A stretch of 53,072 nt of DNA from NCBI GenBank assembly GCA_051660685.1, contig JBOFQB010000025.1:1-53072 (forward strand). The letters are read 5' to 3'. Each line of letters begins with the position of its first letter. The stretch's first letter is position 1. Both the position numbers and the translations under genes were made by a program. Below the pieces are notes generated by a model. It was not told the origin of the DNA. It did not search any database and saw only the letters and a list, made by a program, of their open reading frames with translations. Of the stretch, positions 1 through 8,750 are shown in pieces. The DNA comes from JAVBSX01 sp051660685 (lineage in GTDB: Bacteria > Planctomycetota > Planctomycetia > Pirellulales > Thermoguttaceae).

Positions 1-226
1 TGCGTGGAGGGCTTGCGAAGAATTCGTGCAATTCCGGCAACGGGACTGTATTGTTGTGCGCTTGCGCATGATGCTCATATTGGCGTGTGAGGGAGACTTC
101 GTATCTGAGCGGCGTGACGTCCCTCTTATTTTCTTGAGGGGGTTGCACTTCTTGTGCGTTCTTTTTAACACCGATTTTCACCTGACCATTGAGCGTAATT
201 CCGAAAATTCTACGAATTTTCTTCAT
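1..226 (-). CDS. Partial hypothetical protein, truncated by the left window edge
   Basis: A reading frame opens at ATG (complement of 224-226) and runs without a stop through the window edge, giving about 75 residues that begin MKKIRRIFGITLNG. A ribosome-binding-like AAAGGCGG lies just upstream of the ATG. The visible part is hydrophilic, with no signal peptide or membrane segment. The complementary frame is also open, so strand choice rests on the start context and on the divergent arrangement with the gene at 264. I do not recognise a family. Confidence 0.4.
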   Translation of the reverse strand, partial: MKKIRRIFGITLNGQVKIGVKKNAQEVQPPQENKRDVTPLRYEVSLTRQYEHHAQAHNNTVPLPELHEFFASPPR

Positions 227-263
227 TACCGCCTTTCATTTTTCACTCTTGCCCTGAAATGAA

Positions 264-665
264 ATGACGATTTTTGACACGTTTTGCTTGGACGAACCGT
301 TGCTGGAGAGTATTCAAACCGCTCTTGATGAACATGAAAAGGAACTAAAATTTCTGCTTTTGGCCCTGCAAATTGGCGGGGTTGGACCTTGGGAACAATA
401 TGATGTTGCGGATGTTTACCTGACATCGACATGGTGTCGGGTGTTCGAGCAAAAAGACGGCGAATCGTTCGATTTGGCGAAATACTACGCTTTGATTGAT
501 TCGCCGATTGACCAAGCCCGGGTCAAAGCAGCCCGCGAAAAGTTGGTGTTGCAACCGATTGGGACGAAGTGGAACGACACGTTCACGCTTGCCGGAAAAC
601 CGGTTCGCAGTTTCGCGCTTGTCAGCGAATCAACAACAATCATCGGGGTTGACGTGATTGGGTGA
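264..665 (+). CDS. Hypothetical protein, 133 aa
   Basis: A complete small frame starting MTIFDTFCLDEPLL and ending IIGVDVIG. It looks like a soluble acidic alpha/beta protein with no signal peptide, no membrane segment and no motif I can place. It starts 37 bp from the divergent partial gene at the left edge, so the two may share a control region. No clear SD precedes the ATG. The stop codon is followed within 20 bp by a 19-nt repeat hairpin (678-696). Coding status is likely because of length and composition; function is unknown. Confidence 0.55.
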   Translation: MTIFDTFCLDEPLLESIQTALDEHEKELKFLLLALQIGGVGPWEQYDVADVYLTSTWCRVFEQKDGESFDLAKYYALIDSPIDQARVKAAREKLVLQPIGTKWNDTFTLAGKPVRSFALVSESTTIIGVDVIG

Positions 666-677
666 ATGACCGTTTGC

Positions 678-756
678 CGCGATACAAGGTATCGCGCGTA
701 ATGAGATTTCATTCCGGCTTGCGCCGGGCTAAGTACGCGCGGAACGTTGTTCCTCG
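678..756. repeat. Pair of 19-nt hairpin repeats (family B) between convergent genes
   Basis: Two short hairpins lie in the gap between the convergent hypothetical gene and ferritin. 678-696 has arms CGCGATAC and GTATCGCG around AAG. 738-756 has arms CGCGGAAC and GTTCCTCG (one mismatch) around GTT. The second is followed by GGCTAAACGG and a short C-rich stretch, TTCCCTATCCTCTCC, that reaches the ferritin stop. The same design recurs at 5010-5068 and 34046-34064, so this is a dispersed family rather than a local terminator. Confidence 0.7.
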
Positions 757-788
757 GCTAAACGGTATATGTTCCCTATCCTCTCCAT

Positions 789-1301
789 CTACGCAATAAT
801 CGGCGCGACAAAGGTCCGGGTCGCAAGTTCACGGTCTAACATCAACATCGCTTCTGGAGATTGCATTGCCCTTTTCAGTTCCGTCAAAATCTTATCCGCA
901 GTCGCTTCCTCCTCAACCTGTTCGCGGATATACCAGTTCAGAAACTGCGACGCTGAAAAATCACGCTCCTCAAACGCAATCGCTGCTAAATTGTTAATCA
1001 TCGCTGTCACTGCCGCCTCATGTTCACAAGTCATTTGAAACATGCTGAGAACATCGTCCCATTTCTCGGGGGGAGCAGCAATTGCCGTTAATCGGACACA
1101 TCCCCCCCGATTCTGTAAGTACGTCATAAACCCCATTGCATGAGCCAATTCTTCCTGATATTGCACGTTCAACCAATTGGCAACACCGGGAAATTTAAGG
1201 TAATCCGCCTGAAATGACATTGCGAGGTAGAGATAGGCTGAGTAAAATTCTGCGTTGATTTGGGCGTTGATCGCCTCTTCCATTTTTCGGGTGATTGACA
1301 T
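789..1301 (-). CDS. ftnA: Ferritin (bacterial non-heme, FtnA-type), 170 aa
   Basis: Ferritin oxidises Fe(II) and stores the mineral in a 24-subunit cytosolic cage. The residues that build the ferroxidase centre of E. coli FtnA are present with a shift of one: E18, E51, H54, E95, Q128 and E131, in the contexts INAEFYSAYLYL, QEELAHAMGF, CEHEAAV and REQVEEEA. Length is normal for the family. The absence of a haem-binding Met signature and the Q128 context favour ferritin over bacterioferritin. The gene is monocistronic and convergent with the hypothetical at 264. The start ATG at 1301 is preceded by a weak AAAGG, and a promoter-like pair lies at 1366-1394. Confidence 0.93.
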   Translation of the reverse strand: MSITRKMEEAINAQINAEFYSAYLYLAMSFQADYLKFPGVANWLNVQYQEELAHAMGFMTYLQNRGGCVRLTAIAAPPEKWDDVLSMFQMTCEHEAAVTAMINNLAAIAFEERDFSASQFLNWYIREQVEEEATADKILTELKRAMQSPEAMLMLDRELATRTFVAPIIA

Positions 1302-1365
1302 AAAGAATCTGCGCCTTTCAAAAGTTGCGAGAAAAAAAACAATGCTGATAAAACACTTGCTCTAT

Positions 1366-1394
1366 TGTATACTTCCTTTTATCATAAAATGCAA
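1366..1394 (-). promoter_or_regulatory. Candidate sigma-70-type promoter of ferritin
   Basis: Read on the minus strand, TTGCAT (1394-1389) and TATACA (1371-1366) are separated by 17 bp, about 65 bp upstream of the ferritin ATG. The match is moderate. No Fur-box-like dyad was evident nearby. Confidence 0.35.
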
Positions 1395-1491
1395 TGAATG
1401 GAATGAACGACTGAAAAAAAAGAGGCAATCACGTCGTTTTTTCAGGAACCTGCCCCTTTTCAGCAATCCGCAAACCGACTTCCGAACAATC

Positions 1492-2112
1492 ATGTCGTTG
1501 TTTTTTTCAAAAATTAAACATAACATTCTTTTGCTCCTTTTTGGGGGGACAATTCTGCCTGTTTTGTGCATTTCTGGAATGGGGATGACGACAGAAATGG
1601 AATCGAGCGGGGAATTGCCTGATCCTGAGTTTCCCTGGATTTTGACAACAGCGGGGGAAATCAGACCTGGTTTGGTCGGCAAAATGACGGGGGAGACACT
1701 CTTTTTTCGACCCCCGAATGATTACTCCAATCACGCCAAACCGATCCCTTTGTCTGATTTGGCGAGAGAGACGGACAATCGGTCCTGTCAACGAGCCGAC
1801 TTGACGGATTGGGGAGGAAAGGACGAAATGGACTGGGAGACAATCAGCCGCAAAAATGTTGTTGCGATCTTATTTCGCCCCCCTATTGATCCTGATTATG
1901 CCCTGATTTGGCTGAAGAAACACTTGAATTGGCCGAATACGGGGAAGGAGGAGCCGGGCAAAGACGATCAGCTTCTTTTGGTCAACAATGACCGTCTCGC
2001 GGTCCAGATTCTGTCTCTTGCCGACAAAAAAGTTTATTTTACGGTTTCGGGGGTCAAAAAACCGCTTTCGATGCCAATTGGCAGAATCCGGGCAATAAAG
2101 TTTGGGCAATAA
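1492..2112 (+). CDS. Exported hypothetical protein, 206 aa
   Basis: The frame is open from 1255, but the ATG at 1492 is chosen because it gives a clean signal-peptide-like N-terminus (MSLFFSKIKHNILLLLFGG, ending near CISG, which could even be a lipobox-like site). The mature part contains a motif resembling the planctomycetal pattern 'TTAGEIRPGLVGKMTGETLFF' (split here for readability: TTAGEIRPGLVG then KMTGETLFF), which suggests a beta-rich domain; two similar short segments follow (DRLAVQILSLADKKVYF). I recognise no named family. It is divergent from ferritin and convergent with clpB (24 bp gap). Confidence 0.6.
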   Translation: MSLFFSKIKHNILLLLFGGTILPVLCISGMGMTTEMESSGELPDPEFPWILTTAGEIRPGLVGKMTGETLFFRPPNDYSNHAKPIPLSDLARETDNRSCQRADLTDWGGKDEMDWETISRKNVVAILFRPPIDPDYALIWLKKHLNWPNTGKEEPGKDDQLLLVNNDRLAVQILSLADKKVYFTVSGVKKPLSMPIGRIRAIKFGQ

Positions 2113-2135
2113 AGTTCAAGCAAGGAGTGCATCTC

Positions 2136-4823
2136 TTAACCGCTTGCAGCTACAAAAGTATCAAAGGAAAAATCCCCCTCTTTGAAATCAACCGTAACGG
2201 TCATTTGTTGCGAATCCCGGGCCGGACTTGCCGGACTCCGAAGTAGTTGAACGGCGAGCGGATTCTGGATTTGTCGTTGAAGCACTCTTTTGAGCGGACG
2301 TGCCCCAAACGCCGGGTCATATCCCTGTTCGGCAATCGCTTCCATTGCCCGATCTGTGATCGTCAACTGAATTCCCTGTTTTAACAATTGATCGTGCAAT
2401 CGGGTAATTTGGAGCTTCACGATCTTGGTAATCTGCGCTTTTGTAAGCGGATGAAACAGGACGGTATCATCAATCCGGTTCAGAAATTCCGGCAAAAAGT
2501 GTTTGCGCAGCAATTCGTCAACCGTTTCTCGCATCTCTTCTTGCGAACCATGATCTCGCGCAATTTCCTGAATCACCTGACTTCCAATGTTCGATGTCAT
2601 AACGATGATTGTATTGGTAAAATCAACCGTATGTCCTTGATTGTCGGACAAGCGACCATCATCGAGGACCTGAAGGAGAATGTTGAAAACATCACGATGT
2701 GCCTTTTCCATTTCGTCGAGCAAAATGACCGCATAAGGTCGGCGACGAACCGCTTCTGTCAACTGACCTCCTTCTTCATACCCGACATAACCGGGGGGAG
2801 CCCCGATCAATCGACTGACGGAATGTTTTTCCATAAATTCGGACATGTCGACCCGGATCATTGCCGTTTCATCATCGAACATTGCGGCTGCAAGAGCTTT
2901 GCAGAGTTCGGTTTTTCCGACCCCGGTTGGACCAAGAAAGAGGAAGGAACCAATTGGTCGATTGGGGTCTTGCAGACCGGATCGGCTTCGTCGGACTGCA
3001 TTAGCAACCGCGTCAACCGCTTCATCCTGACCGACGATTCGTTGATGCAACCGTTCTTCAAGGACCAAAAGTTTTGACCGTTCGGTTTCCATCATTCGCT
3101 GAATCGGAATTCCGGTCCAACTGGAAACGACTTCGGCGATTTCATCCGGCCCAACGACTTGTCGAAGGAGTTGCTTTTTCGGCGAGGAACTCTTACTATT
3201 TGCTGATCCATTTGGCTCCTCCTGTCCTTTTTCCAACCGTTCAATCTCTCCCGTTAGTTTTTTCTGGGCCGAATCGAGTTCAAATAACTTTTGATAATCT
3301 GATTCCGTGACGGGACGTCCGCGAGATTGTTCCTCCTTGATTCGACTTTCCAACTGTTGAAATTCCAGTTGGGTTTGCGCCAATTTGTTTTTGATTGCGT
3401 GAACATCCCCAAGTCCGCTCTTTTCCCGCTCCCATTGTCCTCGGAGTTCAAACAACTCTTTTTTGAGTTGCTCCATTTCCTGTTCAATGTCCTTCAACCG
3501 TTCTTTTGCATGAGGTTCGTTTTCATCGGCCAATTGTCGGGCTGCAAGTTCGAGTTGGACGAGACGACGTTGAACCTGATCGATTTCTCCGGGCACACTT
3601 TCCAGTTCCATTGCGAGCCGACTCATTGCTTCGTCCATAAGATCAATCGCTTTATCCGGCAAAAAACGGTCGGCAATATAACGATGTGACAATTCAGCAG
3701 CTGCAACGAGCGCGGAATCACGGATTTTAACCCCTTTATGATGTGTTTCATAACGGGATTTCAGACCGCGTAAAATCGCAATCGTGTTCTCGACATTCGG
3801 TTCGTCAACGTAAACCGGCTGAAATCGTCGTTCGAGTGCTGCATCCTTCTCAATGTATTTGCGGTATTCGTCAAGCGTTGTTGCTCCAATACAACGCAAA
3901 TCACCCCGCGCAAGAGCCGGTTTCAGCAAATTGGCTGCATCCGAACCTCCTTCGGCCCGACCTGCCCCGATTACGGTATGTAATTCGTCAATAAAAAGGA
4001 CGATTCCCCCGTTTGATTCTTCCACTTCACGGAGAACAGATTTAAGACGTTCTTCGAATTCGCCCCGAAATTTGGTTCCTGCAACAAGTGAACCCATATC
4101 GAGCGCAATCACTCGCTTGTTTTTGAGACTTTCCGGGACATCTCCGTCCACAATACGTCGTGCAAGACCTTCTGCAATCGCCGTTTTGCCGACTCCCGGT
4201 TCTCCAATCAAAACGGGATTGTTTTTGCGACGTCGGGAAAGAACCTGAATGACACGACGTATTTCGGGGTCCCGACCGATTACGGGGTCAAGTTTGCCTT
4301 TTTGGGCCCGCTGAACGAGATCAATACCGTATTTGGAAAGGGCTTGCAACTTCGATTCAGGGTCAGGATCGTTGATTTTCGAGGAACCGCGAATTTTCTG
4401 CGTCCCTTGCAAGAGTTGTTCCCGAGTCAGTGAATTCAGTTGGAAAACCTTTTGTGCTTTAGACGGGACAGATTCGAGCGCAAGGAGCAAATGTTCCGTT
4501 GAAATATACTCATCTCCCATTTTCCCCGCTTCATCTGCAGCTGCATGAAAGACCCGTTGCAACTCAGAACTCGGTCGCGCTGTTTCCCCCCCCTGTATTT
4601 TGGGGAGTTGAGCAAGCTCCGATTGCACCATTGATTGTAACATCGTCCGGTTCGTCCCAATCGCTTGAAAAATCGGGCGAACGTTCCCCTCTTCCTCTCC
4701 AAGAAGGGCAGCCAATAAGTGAATCGGCCCCAATTCGGGATTTCCTCCCTTGATTGCAAGACTTTGCGCGGTCGAAACCGCTTCCTGTGATTTCGTCGTC
4801 AATTTCTCATAAGAAAAATTCAT
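2136..4823 (-). CDS. clpB: ATP-dependent disaggregase ClpB, 895 aa
   Basis: ClpB is a hexameric AAA+ chaperone that threads aggregated proteins together with DnaK. Visible in order are the double Clp N-domain (residues 1-150), Walker A GEPGVGKT at 207-214, Walker B LFIDE near 277, a long coiled-coil M domain (about 400-530), the second Walker A GPTGVGKT at 631-638 with ILLDE behind it, and a C-terminal sensor-2/D2 segment with GARPLKR. The Ser/Asn-rich linker at about 535-550 is slightly unusual. The start is set at MNFSYEKL (4823) because GGAGGT lies 9 nt upstream; a second ATG 18 nt earlier contains that SD. A strong hairpin lies in its leader (4868-4896). Confidence 0.97.
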   Translation of the reverse strand: MNFSYEKLTTKSQEAVSTAQSLAIKGGNPELGPIHLLAALLGEEEGNVRPIFQAIGTNRTMLQSMVQSELAQLPKIQGGETARPSSELQRVFHAAADEAGKMGDEYISTEHLLLALESVPSKAQKVFQLNSLTREQLLQGTQKIRGSSKINDPDPESKLQALSKYGIDLVQRAQKGKLDPVIGRDPEIRRVIQVLSRRRKNNPVLIGEPGVGKTAIAEGLARRIVDGDVPESLKNKRVIALDMGSLVAGTKFRGEFEERLKSVLREVEESNGGIVLFIDELHTVIGAGRAEGGSDAANLLKPALARGDLRCIGATTLDEYRKYIEKDAALERRFQPVYVDEPNVENTIAILRGLKSRYETHHKGVKIRDSALVAAAELSHRYIADRFLPDKAIDLMDEAMSRLAMELESVPGEIDQVQRRLVQLELAARQLADENEPHAKERLKDIEQEMEQLKKELFELRGQWEREKSGLGDVHAIKNKLAQTQLEFQQLESRIKEEQSRGRPVTESDYQKLFELDSAQKKLTGEIERLEKGQEEPNGSANSKSSSPKKQLLRQVVGPDEIAEVVSSWTGIPIQRMMETERSKLLVLEERLHQRIVGQDEAVDAVANAVRRSRSGLQDPNRPIGSFLFLGPTGVGKTELCKALAAAMFDDETAMIRVDMSEFMEKHSVSRLIGAPPGYVGYEEGGQLTEAVRRRPYAVILLDEMEKAHRDVFNILLQVLDDGRLSDNQGHTVDFTNTIIVMTSNIGSQVIQEIARDHGSQEEMRETVDELLRKHFLPEFLNRIDDTVLFHPLTKAQITKIVKLQITRLHDQLLKQGIQLTITDRAMEAIAEQGYDPAFGARPLKRVLQRQIQNPLAVQLLRSPASPARDSQQMTVTVDFKEGDFSFDTFVAASG

Positions 4824-4867
4824 TCCGTCTTCTACCTCCAATATGTTCTACCTGCTAACTCCTACCA

Positions 4868-4896
4868 TCTGAAAAACGGACTGCCGTTTTTTCAGA
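4868..4896. promoter_or_regulatory. Strong hairpin in the clpB leader
   Basis: TCTGAAAAACGG (4868-4879) and CCGTTTTTTCAGA (4884-4896) form a 12-bp stem with one bulged T and the tetraloop ACTG, 45 bp upstream of the clpB ATG. There is no T-tract immediately after the stem on either strand, so it is not a classical terminator. It does not match the CIRCE heat-shock operator. It may be a leader structure or a terminator for the oxidoreductase gene upstream. Confidence 0.5.
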
Positions 4897-5009
4897 CTGT
4901 CCGTTGAGCAATTCTATGACGCAAATTTCATACCAACGACCGGACTGCCAAAAAGACAGGATCAACGGAAATTTCGTCAGTGTCTTGTTGACATGATAAG
5001 TCGTTTAAC

Positions 5010-5100
5010 CGCAGAACAACGTTCTGCGTGTTTTGGGCGGTTCAGAACACGCGATACGTTGTATCGCGGCTAAACGACAATCCCTATTCCCTATTCCAAC
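5010..5100. repeat. Composite repeat: two family-B hairpins plus C-rich tail
   Basis: Hairpin 5010-5028 (CGCAGAAC-AAC-GTTCTGCG) and hairpin 5050-5068 (CGCGATAC-GTT-GTATCGCG) are both perfect, with 8-bp arms and a 3-nt loop. They are followed by GGCTAAACGACAA and then the C-rich tail TCCCTATTCCCTATTCC (5081-5097), which abuts the stop codon of the oxidoreductase gene. The same CTAAACGACAA linker precedes a C-rich tail at 25051. Confidence 0.75.
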
Positions 5101-5101
5101 C

Positions 5102-6574
5102 TCAAACCTCATTGGGGACAACAAAGGGGGCCCGATATTCCCGGGTCAAATACCGATCAGCAACCGGATTGTTGACGAACTGCTCGTTTTTCGGGTCAAA
5201 ATCCAATTTCTGTCCCAATGTCCATTCCGGGTTCTTCAAGTCGGGTAAAGCATCTCGCAAATTCGCAAAAACGGTTTCAACCCCTTTCTGGACAATTTCG
5301 TCATTTCCAAACGCCGACCGAATTGATTCCGGGGTCGCAGTCGCTCCCAATAAATGCGAAATGTTGCCAAATTGGCAAAGTGCAGCAGAAAGATGCCCAA
5401 CACTAATATCAGCATTCAGAATCCGACGATCCCGTTCACGAACCGCGTCAATGAAGTTGCCAAAATGACCGCCCGGTCTTGGGGGATCAAAGTCAATCCC
5501 CTCAATCCGAACCACTTCACCTTGATTGGGGTAAAAACGGTCCCCCTTGAGCATCCCCTCGGTTGTGTAAAACTCAACATCAACGATTGGTTGCCAATTC
5601 TGACCTGACCCCGCTTTGTCTCCAACCAAACCGCGTGTTTCAAAAAGTAACGAACAATCGTCATACTCATACAAAGCGAGTTGCATGTTGGGCGTTTGAC
5701 CTTGATCCTTGAAACCCGAATCCGGTTCATCCACATAACGGGCTCCAAAAGAAATGATTTTTTTCGGCAAACCGACTCCGAGTCCCCAACGACAAAGGTC
5801 CATTTCGTGAACCCCTTGATTCCCAATGTCGCCGTTTCCCGTATCCCAAAACCAATGCCAGTTGTAATGGACCAGATTCTTATGATATGGTTGCTGAGGA
5901 GCAGGTCCCAACCAAAGATTAAAGTCAAGCGTCTTGGGCGGTTCCTCATTCGGTCGAAAACCAATACTCCAACGCGGTTTGCAACAATAACCTTTTGCGA
6001 GTTTGAGTTTGCCGTATTTCCCACTTTTTGCAGCTGCTGTTAGTTCCGCCCGGTTGGAACTAGAACGACTTTGGGTTCCATGTTGGACGATTCGAGCATA
6101 TTTTTGGGTCGCTTCAACCAATTTACGACCTTCAAAAAGATTGTGTTCGCAAGGTTTCTCGACATAAACATCCTTGCCCGCTTGAACGGCCCAAAGTGCT
6201 AAAAGAGCATGTGTGTGATTACAAGTCGCAATCGAAATGACATCCAAGTCTTTCATTTCATCAAGGGCTTGACGCAGGTCCTGAAACCCCTGAACCGTCG
6301 TTTTGAATTGGTCCGATGTTTCCTTGACCCGACGATCCAGAACTCTTGTATCAACGTCAATCAACGCCGCTACATCCACATTGTCCATTTTGCCGAATTC
6401 TTCGATATGACTTCGACCGCGACCGTTGATTCCGACGACACCTGCTCGGATTCGGTCGTTTGCGCCGAGAATCCGACCCGACGCAGAAGTACCTGAGATT
6501 GAAAATGTTGCAGCAACAGCGCAGGTTCCCAATGTTTTTTTAAGGAATGAGCGACGTTCGATTTTTTTCTGCAT
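5102..6574 (-). CDS. Tat-exported Gfo/Idh/MocA-family oxidoreductase, 490 aa
   Basis: The N-terminus carries a twin-arginine signal (ERRSFLKK followed by a hydrophobic run to about residue 30), so the enzyme should fold in the cytoplasm and be exported. A Rossmann segment (AGVVGINGRGRSH, about 44-56) and the family's EKP motif (E139-K140-P141 in VYVEKPCEHN) indicate an NAD(P)-dependent dehydrogenase acting on sugars or inositols. The C-terminal half, with WFWDTGNGDIGNQGVHEMD, resembles the large exported planctomycetal subfamily often found with DUF1080 proteins, and one is present at 50257. The substrate cannot be inferred. The gene stands alone, with a repeat at its 3' end. Confidence 0.92.
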   Translation of the reverse strand: MQKKIERRSFLKKTLGTCAVAATFSISGTSASGRILGANDRIRAGVVGINGRGRSHIEEFGKMDNVDVAALIDVDTRVLDRRVKETSDQFKTTVQGFQDLRQALDEMKDLDVISIATCNHTHALLALWAVQAGKDVYVEKPCEHNLFEGRKLVEATQKYARIVQHGTQSRSSSNRAELTAAAKSGKYGKLKLAKGYCCKPRWSIGFRPNEEPPKTLDFNLWLGPAPQQPYHKNLVHYNWHWFWDTGNGDIGNQGVHEMDLCRWGLGVGLPKKIISFGARYVDEPDSGFKDQGQTPNMQLALYEYDDCSLLFETRGLVGDKAGSGQNWQPIVDVEFYTTEGMLKGDRFYPNQGEVVRIEGIDFDPPRPGGHFGNFIDAVRERDRRILNADISVGHLSAALCQFGNISHLLGATATPESIRSAFGNDEIVQKGVETVFANLRDALPDLKNPEWTLGQKLDFDPKNEQFVNNPVADRYLTREYRAPFVVPNEV

Positions 6575-6713
6575 GAGGAACTCCTTGAGTTAAGGGAAAG
6601 GGGGAAATGATGTCTAAAAAAAATGAGGCAGGACTTTTTCAAAGAGGAAAACAACAGCGATTTTTCAAAGAGGAATTTTCGAATCGAAAGAGGAAATAGT
6701 AAAGAAACTTTTC

Positions 6714-8075
6714 TCATTCGTCCATAAGGACACTGACCCAACGAGTTTCTTCAAAGGAATCGAGGATAATTTTGACGACAATGGTAAGAGGAGCGGAGAG
6801 GAACATGCCGATTGGGCCGAACAACCAACCCCAGAAAATAAGGGAGAGCAGAACAATGAGCGGAGAAATGCCCAGACCATCTCCGAGCAATTTCGGTTCA
6901 AAGTAATACCCCATAATCCAGTTAATGAGAATCAATCCGGTTGAGACGATAACGGCACTTACGAAACCGTAATCGAAAAAAGCAAGGGCAATTGGGGGAA
7001 GTGAGGCGATAATGGAACCGATGTTGGGAATGTAGTTCATAAAGAATCCGCACAAACCCCACAATATGGCGTATTCAATCCCCATAATCCAAAGAAAAAT
7101 CGTCGTCATTAGACCAACGAATGCGCTGATAATGGTTTTTATAATCATATACCGCCAAATTTTTTCAGAAATCCGTTGCAAATGTTCATTGGTGATTCCT
7201 TGAGTTCCAAAAGCGAGGACCAATTTCTTGGGCATACGAGACGCTTCAAGGACCATAAAGACGACCATAAGCAAGACGATGAGGGCGAAACTGAGAATTT
7301 GTCCCAGTTCGGCTGCAAACCATTGAACGTAACGGAGAATGGAAACGGTACTTAGAGGTTCGCTGAGTTGAGGAATATGCAGCAAAACACCAGAAACATC
7401 GTCTGTTTGTTGCGCATGATTATCAGCGTTTGGAGAACGATCAGCAACAAGATTGCTCAACGCTCGTTCTTCCCCTGAATCAGGCAAATCCAATTTCTCT
7501 GTACTAACAGGTTGTGCAACGACCTTGTTCGATGATTCCGGTTTGTCCAATTCCGGTTGATGCAATCCTTGTTTGTCTAATGTTTGACTGTCCAATCCCT
7601 GTTGCTCCAATCCTTGATTGTCCGACACTTTGGAAGAATTGTGACGCAAGATAGGAGGTAGAGCCGATTCGAACAGATTGAATCCGTATTTATTGAGAAA
7701 AACGTCAACCTCACGAAAAGTTTCATCCAGTTTCTGCCTGTATTCTGGTGTTTTCTGAACAAATTGGTTGACGGACTGGACGAACATCCAACTGAGTAGA
7801 AATCCGCAAATGACGACGGAGAAACTGACGATCAGGAACGAGGAGATTTCGGAGAAACCTTTGGATTGCAACCAACGAAGAGGGGGGATGAGGACAACGG
7901 CGAAGAAGACAGCCAAACAGAAGGGGGCGACGATTCCTTGAGCTGCTTTCATTCCGGCGAGAATGACAACGACGGACGCCAAAACGATCAGAGATCGGGT
8001 AATGAACATTTTGTGCGAACTGAAATCGTTTTTTGAGAGCGTCTCTTTTTCCTGAGGAGTATTATTCTGCAACAT
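6714..8075 (-). CDS. AI-2E family transporter / PerM-type permease, 453 aa
   Basis: Polytopic membrane protein of the AI-2E transporter family; members export autoinducer-2 or act as Na+/H+ antiporters. N-terminal TM pairs (RSLIVLASVVVILAGM, IVAPFCLAVFFAVVLIPPL) are followed by a long extramembrane segment and then C-terminal TMs containing the conserved ILWGLCGFFMNYIPNIGSII stretch. The extramembrane segment holds an unusual Q/L/D-rich insert (QGLDSQTLDKQGLHQPELDK), three or four degenerate seven- to eight-residue repeats. The frame is open to 8204, but I prefer the ATG at 8075 because a GTACAATTGTAC palindrome and a terminator for the upstream gene lie within 8120-8178. No SD is visible. 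Confidence 0.88.
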   Translation of the reverse strand: MLQNNTPQEKETLSKNDFSSHKMFITRSLIVLASVVVILAGMKAAQGIVAPFCLAVFFAVVLIPPLRWLQSKGFSEISSFLIVSFSVVICGFLLSWMFVQSVNQFVQKTPEYRQKLDETFREVDVFLNKYGFNLFESALPPILRHNSSKVSDNQGLEQQGLDSQTLDKQGLHQPELDKPESSNKVVAQPVSTEKLDLPDSGEERALSNLVADRSPNADNHAQQTDDVSGVLLHIPQLSEPLSTVSILRYVQWFAAELGQILSFALIVLLMVVFMVLEASRMPKKLVLAFGTQGITNEHLQRISEKIWRYMIIKTIISAFVGLMTTIFLWIMGIEYAILWGLCGFFMNYIPNIGSIIASLPPIALAFFDYGFVSAVIVSTGLILINWIMGYYFEPKLLGDGLGISPLIVLLSLIFWGWLFGPIGMFLSAPLTIVVKIILDSFEETRWVSVLMDE

Positions 8076-8119
8076 AATCAAATCACGATGAAGGAACGGG
8101 AACGGGAGAGAGAGGGGGG

Positions 8120-8131
8120 GTACAATTGTAC
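8120..8131. promoter_or_regulatory. 12-bp perfect palindrome upstream of the permease gene
   Basis: GTACAATTGTAC is a perfect palindrome 45 bp upstream of the preferred permease start and just past the terminator of the PEP-CTERM gene. A related TGTACAATTATAC occurs at 8874-8886. It could be an operator for the permease gene; no regulator in the window is an obvious partner. Confidence 0.3.
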
Positions 8132-8140
8132 AGCCCAAGA

Positions 8141-8178
8141 AAACAAAAAACGGTATGCCTATCATAAAGACATACCGT
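8141..8178 (-). terminator. Rho-independent terminator of the PEP-CTERM gene
   Basis: On the minus strand, ACGGTATG (8178-8171) pairs with CATACCGT (8157-8150) across a 13-nt loop and is followed directly by TTTTTTGTTT. It lies 55 bp after the stop codon of the PEP-CTERM gene and separates it from the permease gene. Confidence 0.8.
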
Positions 8179-8233
8179 TGGGGGTGCAAGACACTATTCA
8201 GCAATTTTTCATCATTTTGGTGTTTTCACCCTT

Positions 8234-8746
8234 TTACAATTCACGCCGTCTGAACTTTCTTAAGCCGGTATAACCGACCAAACCCGAAAGTGCAATTCCC
8301 AACGTCAAAAGCGTTGCCGGTTCAGGAACGAGAATCGGGGGATTAAAAGGAGGTTGAGAAGGCGGAGTATACGACGAAGACGGGGACGGAGGAGTGTAGG
8401 GACGGTAAGGTCTCAGTTCAGCACGTTGGGGAAAGACCGAAGTTTCACCCCGACGTTGAGGTTCCTCACGTCGTACTGCACTTCTTATGTCTCTCTGCAA
8501 CGGGGTTTCCTGCATTCTTCCCCCCTGTTGACCAGTTTCCGAACAGACTTTTGTTCCGTCGTCAACGGATTGGAGTGAATCGGCTTCACCCGCTCCAAAA
8601 CTACTCAAAAGATTAACAGCCGAATCGGTCTCACGTTCACTGAGAGGTGTAAACCCCAGACTGTGAGTCCGGTCAGCAAAGCTCTGAACCGAAAGGGCAA
8701 GGACAAGGGAAACAGCGAAACAAACGGGGGTAAATACTCTAGTCAT
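8234..8746 (-). CDS. PEP-CTERM sorting-signal protein, 170 aa
   Basis: The C-terminus reads LVPEPATLLTLGIALSGLVG followed by a Tyr/Leu segment and a basic end (RKFRRREL). This is the tripartite PEP-CTERM signal: VPEP motif, one hydrophobic helix and an Arg cluster, the target of an exosortase. The N-terminus is a signal peptide (RVFTPVCFAVSLVLALSVQSFA). The middle is low-complexity, Arg/Gln-rich and then Pro/Ser-rich (PYTPPSPSSSYTPP), typical of these surface or EPS-associated proteins. ATG 8746 is chosen for the excellent SD (GGAGGAGGTG, 5 nt away); the frame is open further upstream. No exosortase is in the window, but a PEP-CTERM-locus-type polysaccharide deacetylase is at 39187. Confidence 0.85.
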   Translation of the reverse strand: MTRVFTPVCFAVSLVLALSVQSFADRTHSLGFTPLSERETDSAVNLLSSFGAGEADSLQSVDDGTKVCSETGQQGGRMQETPLQRDIRSAVRREEPQRRGETSVFPQRAELRPYRPYTPPSPSSSYTPPSQPPFNPPILVPEPATLLTLGIALSGLVGYTGLRKFRRREL

Positions 8747-8750
8747 TAAA

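Noticed and set aside
26..262. Plus-strand frame of 78 codons at the left edge
   Set aside because: GTG start, no SD, and the minus-strand frame over the same bases has a good start context. Kept only as an alternative.
2388..3077. 229-codon frame antisense to clpB
   Set aside because: It is a shadow of the clpB reading frame without independent start context or recognisable protein features.
4868..4896. Hairpin as a CIRCE heat-shock operator for clpB
   Set aside because: CIRCE has TTAGCACTC arms with a 9-bp spacer; this sequence does not match.
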